Both the position numbers and the translations under genes were made by a program. A DNA stretch of 22,619 nt, taken from positions 2,925 to 25,543 of the forward strand of contig DBTX01000050.1 in the NCBI GenBank assembly GCA_002307275.1, read 5' to 3'. Every line of letters starts with the position of its first letter. Positions within the stretch are counted from its first letter, which is position 1. The notes beneath the pieces were generated by a model. That model did no database searches and was not told the DNA's origin. It saw nothing but the letters and a program-made list of their open reading frames with translations. Positions 7,436 through 15,024 of the stretch are shown here, piece after piece. The DNA comes from Hungateiclostridiaceae bacterium UBA1305 (GTDB taxonomy: Bacteria > Bacillota > Clostridia > Acetivibrionales > DTU013).

Positions 7436-8795
7436 CAGCCGTTACCTCCCTGTACATAACATTTTTCACACTTTCTGAACCTTTGCCTTTCTTTCGGCTA
7501 TCCGTGCTTTGCTGACTATCATTATTTACCTGGCTATCATCAGATTCACGATTTGCGGCATTCTCCCCATCATCTTCTCCACTGTTATCGTTTAATACTT
7601 CAACGAACGCCATCATCAAATCATCCGGGATACTTGCTCCCATCCTGTATTTATAATAATCGCTGAACAAATCATCGATTTTTCTGCCTTCCCTGCTCGG
7701 GGAAGTAAGAATTTCAGCTTCTCCCAGCTTCAGTCTGGGGCGGATGTTGATAATACCCGGGTGCAGACTCCTTATATTTTTCTGTTCATCTGAAGTCAAC
7801 ACCCTGTCCGTTACGATCTCAAGATCAATCCAGGCATTCGGGTCCCGGCCTTCCTCACACCATTTTATCGCCTGCCCGATACCTTCCTCCGCGACCCATT
7901 TTCTCAGCGGTTTCCCGCAGTCCAGGTAAACGGGCGTCACAACAGCCTTCTCGCCTGGTTTGGCATCTACTATATAAACTGCCTTGCTGTAATCTGATTC
8001 TGAAAAGCTGTATGCAAGCGGCGACCCTGCATAGAATACCGGACAGGGGGCATTGCGTATCTCCTGCGGCCTGTGCAGATGGCCCAGCGCAGCAAAATGT
8101 GTCTTATCCGGCATAACCCCGGGGTTCACCGTCATAGCTCCGCCCACCTGCAGTGTCCTCTCGGAATCGGATGTACTTCCTCCCATCAGGAACAAATGTG
8201 CGACGATCAGGTTCACCGTATCGTCCCGAAATTTTTCCCCAAGATTGGCAAAGATACCGCCTATCTTCTCGGAATACGCCCTCTGTAAACTGCCTTCATC
8301 CGCATCCTGCGACAGCACCTCTTCGAGCCGTGCCTCGGAGGGATAAGGCATCGTGATAATCACTGCATGATGCCCGCAGCCCGGAACACTGAGTTCCAGC
8401 CAACCCGGTCCTGAATCGACGATTTTTATGTCAATATCTTTTATTTTATGTTCACCCGCATCACTGGCAGGATAGCCCAGCAGTATGATGCCGGACTTGT
8501 ACGTCAAAGCGCTGGCGGCACAGAGTCTTTCAGGATTGTCATGATTCCCGGCAATCACCACGACTGCGCGCCTCCCTTTATCATTGAGTCTCTCAATAGC
8601 TTCGTAAAAAAGCTCCTCTGCTGCTGCAGAAGGATTGTAGGTATCATATATGTCACCGGCAACCAGAACAAGGTCTATCTTCTGCTCTTCAACCGTCGTG
8701 CACAGGCAGTCGATGAACTCCCTCTGCTCGCTGATCCGGTTAATTTGCTCAAGACTCTTCCCCAGATGCCAATCTGAAGTATGTAATATACGCAT
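7416..8795 (-). CDS. sbcD: SbcD (Mre11-like) metallo-phosphoesterase, nuclease subunit of SbcCD
   Basis: SbcD is the Mn-dependent nuclease partner of SbcC. The 459-residue protein has all five phosphoesterase motifs: D8-W-H10, GD at 47-48, GNHD at 83-86, H200 (in VAHLF) and GHLH at 238-241 (H239, H241). The start at 8795 is chosen because MRILHTSDWH is the usual family N-terminus and GGAGG lies 7 bases upstream; the frame stays open for 117 codons further, but that stretch is leader and repeat DNA, not protein-like. The last 70 residues are a polar Asp/Ser/Asn-rich tail beyond the capping domain, longer than in most relatives and probably disordered. The stop codon lies within the start of sbcC, forming a two-gene operon. 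Confidence 0.96.
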   Translation of the reverse strand: MRILHTSDWHLGKSLEQINRISEQREFIDCLCTTVEEQKIDLVLVAGDIYDTYNPSAAAEELFYEAIERLNDKGRRAVVVIAGNHDNPERLCAASALTYKSGIILLGYPASDAGEHKIKDIDIKIVDSGPGWLELSVPGCGHHAVIITMPYPSEARLEEVLSQDADEGSLQRAYSEKIGGIFANLGEKFRDDTVNLIVAHLFLMGGSTSDSERTLQVGGAMTVNPGVMPDKTHFAALGHLHRPQEIRNAPCPVFYAGSPLAYSFSESDYSKAVYIVDAKPGEKAVVTPVYLDCGKPLRKWVAEEGIGQAIKWCEEGRDPNAWIDLEIVTDRVLTSDEQKNIRSLHPGIINIRPRLKLGEAEILTSPSREGRKIDDLFSDYYKYRMGASIPDDLMMAFVEVLNDNSGEDDGENAANRESDDSQVNNDSQQSTDSRKKGKGSESVKNVMYREVTADETEAS

Positions 8796-8830
8796 ACTGC
8801 GCCTCCTGTTATCTGCATATGAAAACCAAA

Positions 8831-8852
8831 CACCGGCAAAAAGTTGCCGATG
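8831..8852 (-). promoter_or_regulatory. Terminator-like hairpin in the sbcDC leader (possible attenuator)
   Basis: In the minus-strand RNA, CAUCGGCAA and UUGCCGGUG pair over 9 bp (one G-U) around a CUUU loop, followed by UUUGGUUUUC. This is a terminator-like layout placed about 36 bases before the sbcD start and about 100 bases after the predicted transcription start. The T-tract is interrupted by GG, so termination may be partial. Confidence 0.45.
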
Positions 8853-8960
8853 CTCTAAAAAATACTTCATGGCTTGTTTAACCAAAACCATGCTTTTGAT
8901 TTGTAAAATATAATAGTTTATTATATCATCTTTGGATTTAAGACGGTATAGGGTGGAAGA

Positions 8961-8990
8961 ACTATATTGGAAAATAAAATGTATGGTCAA
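8961..8990 (-). promoter_or_regulatory. Probable promoter of sbcDC
   Basis: On the minus strand TTGACC (8990-8985) and TATAGT (8966-8961) are separated by 18 bases, each one mismatch from consensus. Transcription would start near 8954. A second TATAAT-like box lies about 30 bases downstream but has no convincing -35. Confidence 0.55.
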
Positions 8991-9069
8991 AATAGCATTT
9001 GAATGAGTTTGTTGCGTAATACATAAAGTATGCGCAATGAATGGGATGTAATGTGCGTGACAAGCGTTA

Positions 9070-9145
9070 CAAGGGACATCCCCCTGTAACGGTCGCGGTC
9101 GTAAACCAGAGGAACCGTCCCCTTGGTTCACGTCCCCTTGGTTCA
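9070..9145. repeat. REP-like palindromic repeat with a 15-bp tandem duplication
   Basis: The 15-mer CGTCCCCTTGGTTCA occurs twice in tandem (9116-9130 and 9131-9145). Just left of it, AACCAGAGG can pair with CCCCTTGGTT around an AACCGTC loop, and the segment 9070-9090 (ACAAGGGACATCCCCCTGT) is a related imperfect palindrome. GGAACCGTCCCC-type units of this kind are, to my knowledge, common dispersed repeats in clostridial genomes. The second copy contains the stop codon of the DUF4153 gene. Confidence 0.6.
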
Positions 9146-10891
9146 TTTCATTTTTAATAACACATAGCCATCCACAAAACCGGACTGCATCTGTTCTGAA
9201 AGATTACCTGGCAGGTTGCCTTCTATACTTGTCAAAATCACGCGGACATCCATACTGCCTGAAGCACTGTCAAAAGTCAGTTCATCTGCAGGAAGTGCCT
9301 GACGGTCGCCCGACGGATATTTGTTATATAAAGATTTTAACACTTCCTGGTAGTCTTTTGAATAAACCTTTTGCTGGTTAACATAAATATCAAGCGCCAG
9401 ATTTTCCAGGTTACAATTAACCGCCAGATTGCCGGGCTGTACTATCCCTGCTGAATTATTACGCAGCGGAAGCATGTAATCGTACCCTGAAATCGGGAGG
9501 GATAGCGCATTGTCATCAATATAATAAGCAGCATAGTTCATTTCTGAAGGCCCCGATGCAGAACTATTGTAATCAAATCCAAGTACAGTCACGGCCTTGT
9601 CAGGAGTGAAATCCTCAGGAAGTGATCCCAGCATGCTGAGCTTATGGTATCTCTCAAAATATTGCATAACAGATATCAGATCACTTTTATCAGCTTCCGG
9701 TATTACATTCGCCGCAGGTACGACATGGTCTTCCTTCAGCATCCCATTACGGGCCAATATGGCGTCAAACCGTTTCTCCTGGCTATACTCAGATACGGAA
9801 TACGCGCTGATGGGACCGAATACCGAAAGGATTGCCACCAAAGCAAGTGAAACCGGAAGGACTGTCAGGTATTTACGTTTTACAAAAGTATAATAAACCA
9901 TTACTCCAAAGCACCATAGCGCAAGGATGAAAGCAAAATAGCGAGGCTCTGTAAAGCCATATTCATTTAGGCGGACACCAAGAGCTGCAAAAAGTATTAT
10001 GAACAATGGCAGAGCTGCGCGGGGATACCAGTCGGTAAATATCTCCGCAATGCGATTCCCGGACTTGACCGGAATCACCAGGAACATCACGAGTATGCCT
10101 ACGGTCACAAAGCTCAACACCAGTGTGGATACCAGGCCTTCCGGCCATGCCATGTTGATCAGTATCCTGGCTGAATACGCGTACAGGATCAGTGCGTATA
10201 CCGTAATCAGCGGAACAAGAATGTAAATAAGCAGGAAACGCAGTGTCAATGGTGAATTGGATAAAGCCGGTTCTTCTTCAACAGGCGGGATGGCGGCAAT
10301 GAAAAACGTAGGTGCGAAAGCTGCCCATACAAGAATTGACGTATAAACATATGATTTATCTGTAATGTTAACCCCTAATAGCTTATCGAGGGTAAAAAGT
10401 ATTGCAAACAGACTTAGCATGAGTATTCCTGAATATAAAACAGTAATCAGCAGTTTTATCATTAATTTGGTTGCATATAATGCAAACCCCTGCCTCCGGA
10501 AAAAGAAAGGCACAGTTATGAAACACAGGACCAATGCACCTGCCAGCAAAGAATAACGTGTCAATGGAACCATCTGAAAATCAGGTATCATATAAATTCC
10601 ATAACCAACAAGGGCAAGCCCGGAAACAATTAATACAGCGCCCTTCACTGCGATGGACACAGATTTCCGTTCAAATGCAAGCTTGATTCCGAGAAAAAGC
10701 GGTATTCCCATACCGCAGGTCAGACTGATGCGAACCAGGGTATCTCTGGCTAAATTATCCAATATATAATTACTGTTCAATACCAGCAAAACACCGGTCA
10801 TAACATATGCAAGCAAAAGCGAGACTGGAAATCTCAAAAAGCCTGCGCTAAGACTCAATATTGTTTTTATAATACGATGAATGAACTTCAT
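9143..10891 (-). CDS. DUF4153 domain-containing polytopic membrane protein
   Basis: The 582-residue protein is an integral membrane protein with about ten or more hydrophobic segments over residues 15-370, followed by a C-terminal part of about 200 residues that is not membrane-like and probably faces outward. The conserved DUF4153 stretch is visible in the second half: NEYGFTEPRYF, then FGPISAYSVSEYSQEKR and RNGML. The function of the family is unknown. Start ATG at 10891 follows GAGGTAAGCAT. The stop codon lies inside a REP-like repeat, so the last residues may have been changed by repeat insertion. It stands alone: sbcD downstream has its own promoter, and the YitT gene upstream is divergent. 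Confidence 0.85.
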   Translation of the reverse strand: MKFIHRIIKTILSLSAGFLRFPVSLLLAYVMTGVLLVLNSNYILDNLARDTLVRISLTCGMGIPLFLGIKLAFERKSVSIAVKGAVLIVSGLALVGYGIYMIPDFQMVPLTRYSLLAGALVLCFITVPFFFRRQGFALYATKLMIKLLITVLYSGILMLSLFAILFTLDKLLGVNITDKSYVYTSILVWAAFAPTFFIAAIPPVEEEPALSNSPLTLRFLLIYILVPLITVYALILYAYSARILINMAWPEGLVSTLVLSFVTVGILVMFLVIPVKSGNRIAEIFTDWYPRAALPLFIILFAALGVRLNEYGFTEPRYFAFILALWCFGVMVYYTFVKRKYLTVLPVSLALVAILSVFGPISAYSVSEYSQEKRFDAILARNGMLKEDHVVPAANVIPEADKSDLISVMQYFERYHKLSMLGSLPEDFTPDKAVTVLGFDYNSSASGPSEMNYAAYYIDDNALSLPISGYDYMLPLRNNSAGIVQPGNLAVNCNLENLALDIYVNQQKVYSKDYQEVLKSLYNKYPSGDRQALPADELTFDSASGSMDVRVILTSIEGNLPGNLSEQMQSGFVDGYVLLKMK

Positions 10892-11046
10892 ATGCTTACC
10901 TCAATTCCAATCCGGAAGATTACCGTACTTGTCTTTCTCATTATATACCCTTTATATTGTTAATTATTCGTATTTATGTTTAGATGCACATTCTTCCGAT
11001 AAGTTCCATCGAATCATTGAAACTCTTCCGTATCCGCGCTTCTTCC

Positions 11047-11075
11047 TTGATTTGTGCCTATATTCGAGCTATAAT
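11047..11075 (+). promoter_or_regulatory. Promoter of the YitT-family gene, placed for a leaderless mRNA
   Basis: TTGATT (11047-11052), 17 bases, and a perfect TATAAT (11070-11075). The expected transcription start, about 7 bases on, falls at 11082-11083, which is the A of the best-supported ATG start codon. No Shine-Dalgarno precedes that ATG. Confidence 0.55.
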
Positions 11076-11082
11076 TTATTTC

Positions 11083-11952
11083 ATGAATAAAAGCTATAAG
11101 GGATACATCAAAAAAATCACATTGATTTTAATAGGAAACACGATCTATGCGCTGGCAGTTACCTCATTTATCCTTCCGGATGGCTTGATAACAGGAGGTT
11201 CTACCGGATTGGCGCTGCTTGCTTACCATCAGCTTGGTATACCCATCACTATTTTCGTTTCAATTTTTAACGTTGCCATGTTTGCCTTGGGAGCAGTTTT
11301 CCTTGGAAAAGCCTTTGTACTTACCACAATGGTCAGTACATTTTACTTTCCATTTATCCTGGGCCTCCTGCAAAAGTTCCCCCAGTTGCAGGATTTGACC
11401 TCCGACCGTCTGCTCGCTGCACTTTATGCCGGTATCATGATCGGCATCAGCATCGGAATCGTCATTAAGGCAGGAGCTTCCACAGGCGGGATGGATATTC
11501 CTCCCCTCGTATTGAATAAAAAGTTTGGCTTTCCGGTTTCCGTATCATTGTATGGCTTCGATTTTATCATTCTGCTGTCGCAGATGCTTTTCGCCAATAA
11601 AGAACAGGTGCTTTATGGTATTTTATTAGTGCTGACTTATACGGTGGTATTGGATAAAGTATTGCTGGTCGGACAAGCCCGTACACAGGTAAAAATCGTC
11701 AGTGAAAAGTACCGTGAAATTAATAAGATGATTATCGACCGCCTGGATCGGGGCTCCACGCTGATTCACGCAGAAACGGGATATTACCACAATGAAAGCC
11801 TGGTTGTCCTTACCGTCATTTCAAACCGTGAACTTCCCAAACTGAATGAGCTTGTCCTGTCTGTGGACCCGAAAGCCTTCATGATCATCAGCCGTGTGAA
11901 CGAAGTTAAAGGACGCGGCTTTACGATGGAAAAAGTGTATAAGGAGCATTGA
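11083..11952 (+). CDS. YitT-family membrane protein (YitT_membrane plus DUF2179)
   Basis: The 289-residue protein has an N-terminal membrane domain of about five to six segments (residues 10-200) with the family marks LILIGNTIYALAV, PDGLITGGSTGLAL and AGASTGGMDIPPLVLNKKFG, and a C-terminal soluble DUF2179 domain (about 215-285, GYYHNESLVVLTVISNREL...VNEVKGRGF). Proteins of this family are predicted transporters or permeases of unknown substrate. The ATG at 11083 is chosen because the protein then begins as the family does, though it lacks a ribosome binding site; an in-frame ATG at 10984 is also unsupported and would place the TATAAT promoter inside the gene. It is divergent from the DUF4153 gene and convergent with greA, with only 24 bases between stop codons. 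Confidence 0.9.
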   Translation: MNKSYKGYIKKITLILIGNTIYALAVTSFILPDGLITGGSTGLALLAYHQLGIPITIFVSIFNVAMFALGAVFLGKAFVLTTMVSTFYFPFILGLLQKFPQLQDLTSDRLLAALYAGIMIGISIGIVIKAGASTGGMDIPPLVLNKKFGFPVSVSLYGFDFIILLSQMLFANKEQVLYGILLVLTYTVVLDKVLLVGQARTQVKIVSEKYREINKMIIDRLDRGSTLIHAETGYYHNESLVVLTVISNRELPKLNELVLSVDPKAFMIISRVNEVKGRGFTMEKVYKEH

Positions 11953-11976
11953 AGTTTTAATAGTATTTGTATTTAT

Positions 11977-12441
11977 TTATAATAATTCCAGTATCTCTAC
12001 TGTATATTTTTCTGTTGGCGCATTAACCTCAACGACATCTCCGACTTTTCTGCCTGATAATGCTTTTCCCAAATCCGATTCTATGCTTAAACGCATATTT
12101 TTAGGGTCTATATCCATCGTTGTTACCAATGTTACAATAGCTTCATCCGCATCCTCAACAAATCTGATCCTGGCTCTGCTATTTAATCCCAATATCGATT
12201 TATCCAGATTTTTCTCATTGATTACAGTAGCTGTTGAAATCATCGTTAATAAATGCTGAATTCTATTATCATTATTTCTATAATTTTCACAAGCCGCTTT
12301 GTATTCTGCATTTTCCGACCTGTCGCCATGTGCGGCTGCTTCTAATTTTTCCTTTGCAATTTCAGCTCTTTTTACGGTCATTCTATATTCTATTTCTTCT
12401 CTTAATTTTTTAATATTTTCTTCAGTTAATGAATTGTTCAT
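11977..12441 (-). CDS. greA: GreA/GreB-family transcription elongation factor
   Basis: Gre factors enter the RNA polymerase secondary channel and stimulate cleavage of backtracked RNA. The 154-residue protein has the N-terminal coiled coil (about 5-72) with the tip motif HGDRSENAEY, in which D40 and E43 are the acidic residues that act at the polymerase active site, and the C-terminal FKBP-like domain (about 80-154; SDLGKALSGRKVGDVVEVNAP). The length is normal for GreA. A GGGG-containing site about 11 bases before the ATG is a weak ribosome binding site. The gene appears to be monocistronic. Core sequence is more divergent than a typical housekeeping GreA, so it could be a second, accessory Gre factor. 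Confidence 0.92.
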   Translation of the reverse strand: MNNSLTEENIKKLREEIEYRMTVKRAEIAKEKLEAAAHGDRSENAEYKAACENYRNNDNRIQHLLTMISTATVINEKNLDKSILGLNSRARIRFVEDADEAIVTLVTTMDIDPKNMRLSIESDLGKALSGRKVGDVVEVNAPTEKYTVEILELL

Positions 12442-12484
12442 AAGAAACTTAACCCCTTCATTCTATCATTGCCCTTCTTCATTA

Positions 12485-12493
12485 AATATAGCA
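12485..12493 (-). promoter_or_regulatory. Possible extended -10 promoter of greA
   Basis: On the minus strand TGCTATATT (12493-12485) fits an extended -10 element, about 45 bases before the greA ATG. No good -35 is found at the usual distance. Confidence 0.35.
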
Positions 12494-12628
12494 CAAAAAT
12501 AGTCATCCAACCATACCCCATTCGTCATAAATGAACGGTTCCATCTGTTCTGTTATTTTAAACGCCCAATAATAAGTCACTCGTGCTATTTCTTGATTAG
12601 TTCATATTATTTACTGGTGTATGCACAC

Positions 12629-14131
12629 TCAAAACACAGCATCACTGATATTTGCCGTATCAAAATTCTTTAAGTCGACCAGCGTCTTTTTGCCCCTGTT
12701 GATGATCTGCACAGTGCTTTTGCCGCCTTCGATACCCTTTGTAATGCTTTCTTTTCCGGTAGAAAGATTGAAATCCTTCGTCGTATACTCACCAGTGCCG
12801 GTATAAATGTTGTACTGGGTTACGCCAATCAGAAACCATCCGTTGTTCTGGAACCTGAATTTATATGTATACCCCCAGCGATAATTGCTCCCGCCATAAA
12901 ATCCAAGCGACAGCACTCCGCCTTTAATAGAAATACGGTCGAACGGGTCGCCGAACACTCCACCTTCATCCGCCTTCAAAACAGTCGTTAGCGAGCTGAT
13001 ACCCAATTTAAAAGAGCCATCCTTTTGCTTTAGCAGGATAATCAGGATGCGCCCGGGAGCATTCCCGAAGTCCTGTATCTCCCATCTTCTGTCTTCTTCC
13101 ACTACTGCGGCAGTATCTGCCAGACCGTCCTTGTTCAAGTCCCCCTCAGCCTTTTCAAACAGCTTCCAGCCCTTCGGTATAAAGCTTTGCAGCGTTTTCC
13201 CCGATAACGGAACGGTAATGCTTTCAAAGCTTTCCACCTTCATATCGAGTATTTTGGCGTAACCCGAATATCCGATCCGAACCTCTTCCAGGTCAAACCT
13301 GATCTTCAGGTCCAGGAGAGTTTCTTTCCTGTCCCTGGACTGATATTTGAAAATATAGCTGTTAAAGCTTGTGCCGGTCAATTTCGCTTCATCAAAACTG
13401 TAATCAAGATTCTGGTACCGGACAAGTTCGAATCCGGTCCCAAGCCGCCGCATATCCGTAATCAGCTGTTTTTGCCGGTCCAGGATCCCACTGCTGCCGG
13501 AGATCTCCTTCAGTCTTCCGATATATAGAGAATTTACAGCGTCAACCAACTGATAGCTGTAAGAATTCCCGAAATCGTCAACATAATATCCGTCTGTTTT
13601 TACTCTTCCTTCAGCACTTTCCTTATATGCCTTATAATCGCTCCATTTCGCAATGGCGCCTATTTTCATGCCCTTGGCCGTCTTATTAACGTCATAGATC
13701 CAGACATACTCATTCACTTTTTTTGCCTTACCCGGTGCGCTTACCTCAATCTTCTCCACAACATAAACCTTATACTTGTCCTTAAGGTACTCCGCTCGTT
13801 CCAAAGAGTAGCCAACAAGCTTTTCCCCGATCCCCTGCCTGAACAAACTGCTCACCAGCGTCTTCTGCTGGGAGTAAAAAGCGGAACCCGGGGTGATGTA
13901 CGGTTCGACGGCCTTGAAGTCTCCTTTGTTCACAGCATTCACATAGCTATTCTCGTAATTTTTAAGAACCGCTTGAATATCTGCCCACTCTTTATCAGAA
14001 GCACTTTGCTCAACAAATTTCAGAGCGGCAGGGGAAGCCGTGCTTGTATCTGTTCCATAGGCAATACTGCTAAAGCTGATGCTCAGTAGTAAACCAACAA
14101 TTATGAAAAGAATTAAAGTTAATTTGCGCAT
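12629..14131 (-). CDS. Secreted protein with possible NTF2/TcaA-like domain; function unknown
   Basis: The 500-residue protein begins with a clear signal peptide (MRKLTLILF, hydrophobic core to about residue 22, likely cut near A24-G26). Residues about 48-165 (AVLKNYENSYVNAVNKGDF...PYITPGS...YVWIYD) resemble the NTF2-like fold of TcaA-type envelope proteins; about 185-305 is a second beta-rich region of similar feel. Residues 330-346 carry GDLNKDGLADTA, a DxNxDG calcium-loop-like motif as in FG-GAP/VCBS-type repeats, followed by a beta-rich C-terminal part rich in Gly and Tyr. No membrane anchor or sortase signal is seen, so it is probably released or wall-associated. GGAGG precedes the ATG by 4 bases. 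Domain matches are by eye and tentative. Confidence 0.72.
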   Translation of the reverse strand: MRKLTLILFIIVGLLLSISFSSIAYGTDTSTASPAALKFVEQSASDKEWADIQAVLKNYENSYVNAVNKGDFKAVEPYITPGSAFYSQQKTLVSSLFRQGIGEKLVGYSLERAEYLKDKYKVYVVEKIEVSAPGKAKKVNEYVWIYDVNKTAKGMKIGAIAKWSDYKAYKESAEGRVKTDGYYVDDFGNSYSYQLVDAVNSLYIGRLKEISGSSGILDRQKQLITDMRRLGTGFELVRYQNLDYSFDEAKLTGTSFNSYIFKYQSRDRKETLLDLKIRFDLEEVRIGYSGYAKILDMKVESFESITVPLSGKTLQSFIPKGWKLFEKAEGDLNKDGLADTAAVVEEDRRWEIQDFGNAPGRILIILLKQKDGSFKLGISSLTTVLKADEGGVFGDPFDRISIKGGVLSLGFYGGSNYRWGYTYKFRFQNNGWFLIGVTQYNIYTGTGEYTTKDFNLSTGKESITKGIEGGKSTVQIINRGKKTLVDLKNFDTANISDAVF

Positions 14132-14255
14132 AATGCCTCCAATTATTTCTTATCTTCCCAAAATTCTGTCAAGCCCTGCTTCAAAACTACAACCGTCTGG
14201 ATTTCAGCAACATCATATCATCAAGTTCAACTGTCTGCAACAGGGTATCTTCCAC

Positions 14256-14375
14256 CCCATCAATTCTAAAAAATTTTTCAGTTTATTAACTCTTGACTCA
14301 AGACTGATAAGAGCAGCTCAAAAAGCAGGCGTTATGGTTATACTTGAAGAAAACTCAGAAAGCACCCCTGTATAA
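14256..14375 (+). pseudogene. Possible protein-coding remnant (C-terminal fragment, PIN-like pattern)
   Basis: A plus-strand open stretch encodes a C-terminus reading LLTLDSRLIRAAQKAGVMVI and ends at TAA (14373-14375). The pattern 'TLDsRLirAA.kaGV.V' resembles the end of PIN-domain proteins. There is no start signal, no PIN catalytic motif upstream, and the preceding residues are not convincing, so this is at most a decayed fragment. Confidence 0.22.
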
Positions 14376-14389
14376 GGTACTTTCTGAGT
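14353..14389 (-). terminator. Hairpin with T-rich flank on the minus strand
   Basis: ACTCAGAAAG (14353-14362) and CTTTCTGAGT (14380-14389) form a perfect 10-bp stem, extended by three more pairs after one mismatch. On the minus strand TTTTCTTC follows. It lies in the leader of the secreted-protein gene, so it may terminate or attenuate transcription coming from the right. Confidence 0.4.
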
Positions 14390-14445
14390 ATGTGGAATTA
14401 CCTTGCACCCTGGAATATATTTTGCAGTATATTGTTTACCATCGA

Positions 14446-14473
14446 GTTATACTTTTGTTCACAGGCTTGTAAA
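14446..14473 (-). promoter_or_regulatory. Possible promoter for the secreted-protein gene
   Basis: On the minus strand TTTACA (14473-14468) and TATAAC (14451-14446) are separated by 16 bases, each one mismatch from consensus. The -35 box is part of one of the TTGTAAACA repeats. The distance to the ATG at 14131 is over 300 bases, which is long, so its target gene is uncertain. Confidence 0.35.
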
Positions 14474-14551
14474 CAATAATCAATCACTGATAGGTAATAA
14501 TTGTAAACACCGTATCGAAATAAGATATTATACAAACTTATTACACATTGC

Positions 14552-14590
14552 AAAAAGCCGGTCTCAAGTATTGCCTGCAACCGGCTTTTT
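14552..14590 (-). terminator. Intrinsic terminator at the end of the glycosyltransferase operon
   Basis: AAAAAGCCGG (14552-14561) and CCGGCTTTTT (14581-14590) form a perfect 10-bp stem with a 19-base loop, ending in a T-tract on either strand. It begins 20 bases after the stop codon of the FlxA-like gene and closes the leftward operon; because of its symmetry it could also stop plus-strand transcripts. Confidence 0.8.
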
Positions 14591-14610
14591 GTGTGAAACG
14601 GAATTCGATA

Positions 14611-14958
14611 TTACACTTTTATGTCAACTACAGTACCTTCAGTGCTGCTATCCGATGCGGTGCTGTTCGTCACAGCTGCACCTGACGGCGGCGGTCCTGA
14701 TGGTTTCTGCTGGCTGCTGCCCGTACTCCCGCTTTCCGATGAATTTTCCTCCGCCTGCAATATCTGCGTTTCAAGGTTTTTAATCTGTACCTGTATTTGT
14801 TTTTTTACTTTTTCATCCTGTGTATTCTCAAGTTTCTTTTCCAAATTAGCTTTTTGTTGTTGCAGTAGCTTTATCTGCTCCGAACTTGAACCGGAAGACG
14901 AACTGGATGTTATGCTGCTCATTGATGAACTAGCTGAAGAAATTGCTGATATCCCCAT
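14611..14958 (-). CDS. FlxA-like coiled-coil small protein
   Basis: The 115-residue protein has a Ser-rich start (residues 2-26), a coiled-coil core at about 27-70 (EQIKLLQQQKANLEKKL, KKQIQVQIKNLETQILQ) typical of FlxA-like proteins, and a low-complexity tail with Ser, Gly, Pro and Thr. No signal peptide or membrane segment is seen. AGGAGG lies just before the ATG. The function of FlxA-like proteins is unknown; the name comes from a FliA-dependent E. coli gene. Here it is the last gene of the glycosyltransferase operon, 66 bases after the GT-C gene and just before the terminator, which suggests co-expression but does not prove a shared role. Confidence 0.72.
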   Translation of the reverse strand: MGISAISSASSSMSSITSSSSSGSSSEQIKLLQQQKANLEKKLENTQDEKVKKQIQVQIKNLETQILQAEENSSESGSTGSSQQKPSGPPPSGAAVTNSTASDSSTEGTVVDIKV

Positions 14959-15024
14959 AATCTGCCTCCTTTGTTATCCCTTTTAACCTTATTCTAGATT
15001 GTTATGATATATATATCGGAATCT

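Larger units (their letters stand above)
8796..9142. other. 347-base gene-free stretch: sbcDC leader and promoter plus REP-like repeats
   Basis: Reading leftwards from 9142, the stretch holds tandem CGTCCCCTTGGTTCA repeats and related palindromic material (about 9070-9145), an ordinary AT-rich segment, the sbcDC promoter (8990-8961), and a leader of about 160 bases with a terminator-like hairpin (8852-8831) before the sbcD ribosome binding site. The sbcD reading frame is open through the whole stretch, but its composition is not protein-like and no start signal supports a longer protein. Confidence 0.6.
14132..14610. other. 479-base gene-poor stretch with promoter signals and hairpins
   Basis: No convincing complete gene. 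It holds, from right to left: the terminator of the FlxA-like gene (14590-14552), several TTGTAAACA-type repeats (inverted pair 14430-14439/14469-14478 and a direct copy at 14501-14509), a possible minus-strand promoter TTTACA (14473-14468), 16 bases, TATAAC (14451-14446), a hairpin at 14353-14389, and a plus-strand open stretch ending at 14375 whose last residues look protein-like. The signal-peptide gene at 12629-14131 would have a leader of about 300 bases from this promoter. Confidence 0.5.

Noticed and set aside
8796..9146. N-terminal extension of SbcD by 117 residues
   Set aside because: The extension covers leader, promoter and REP-like DNA; the family starts at MRILHTSDWH, which has its own GGAGG site.
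14398..14580. Minus-strand 60-codon open frame after the operon terminator
   Set aside because: No ribosome binding site and it includes terminator sequence; not protein-like.
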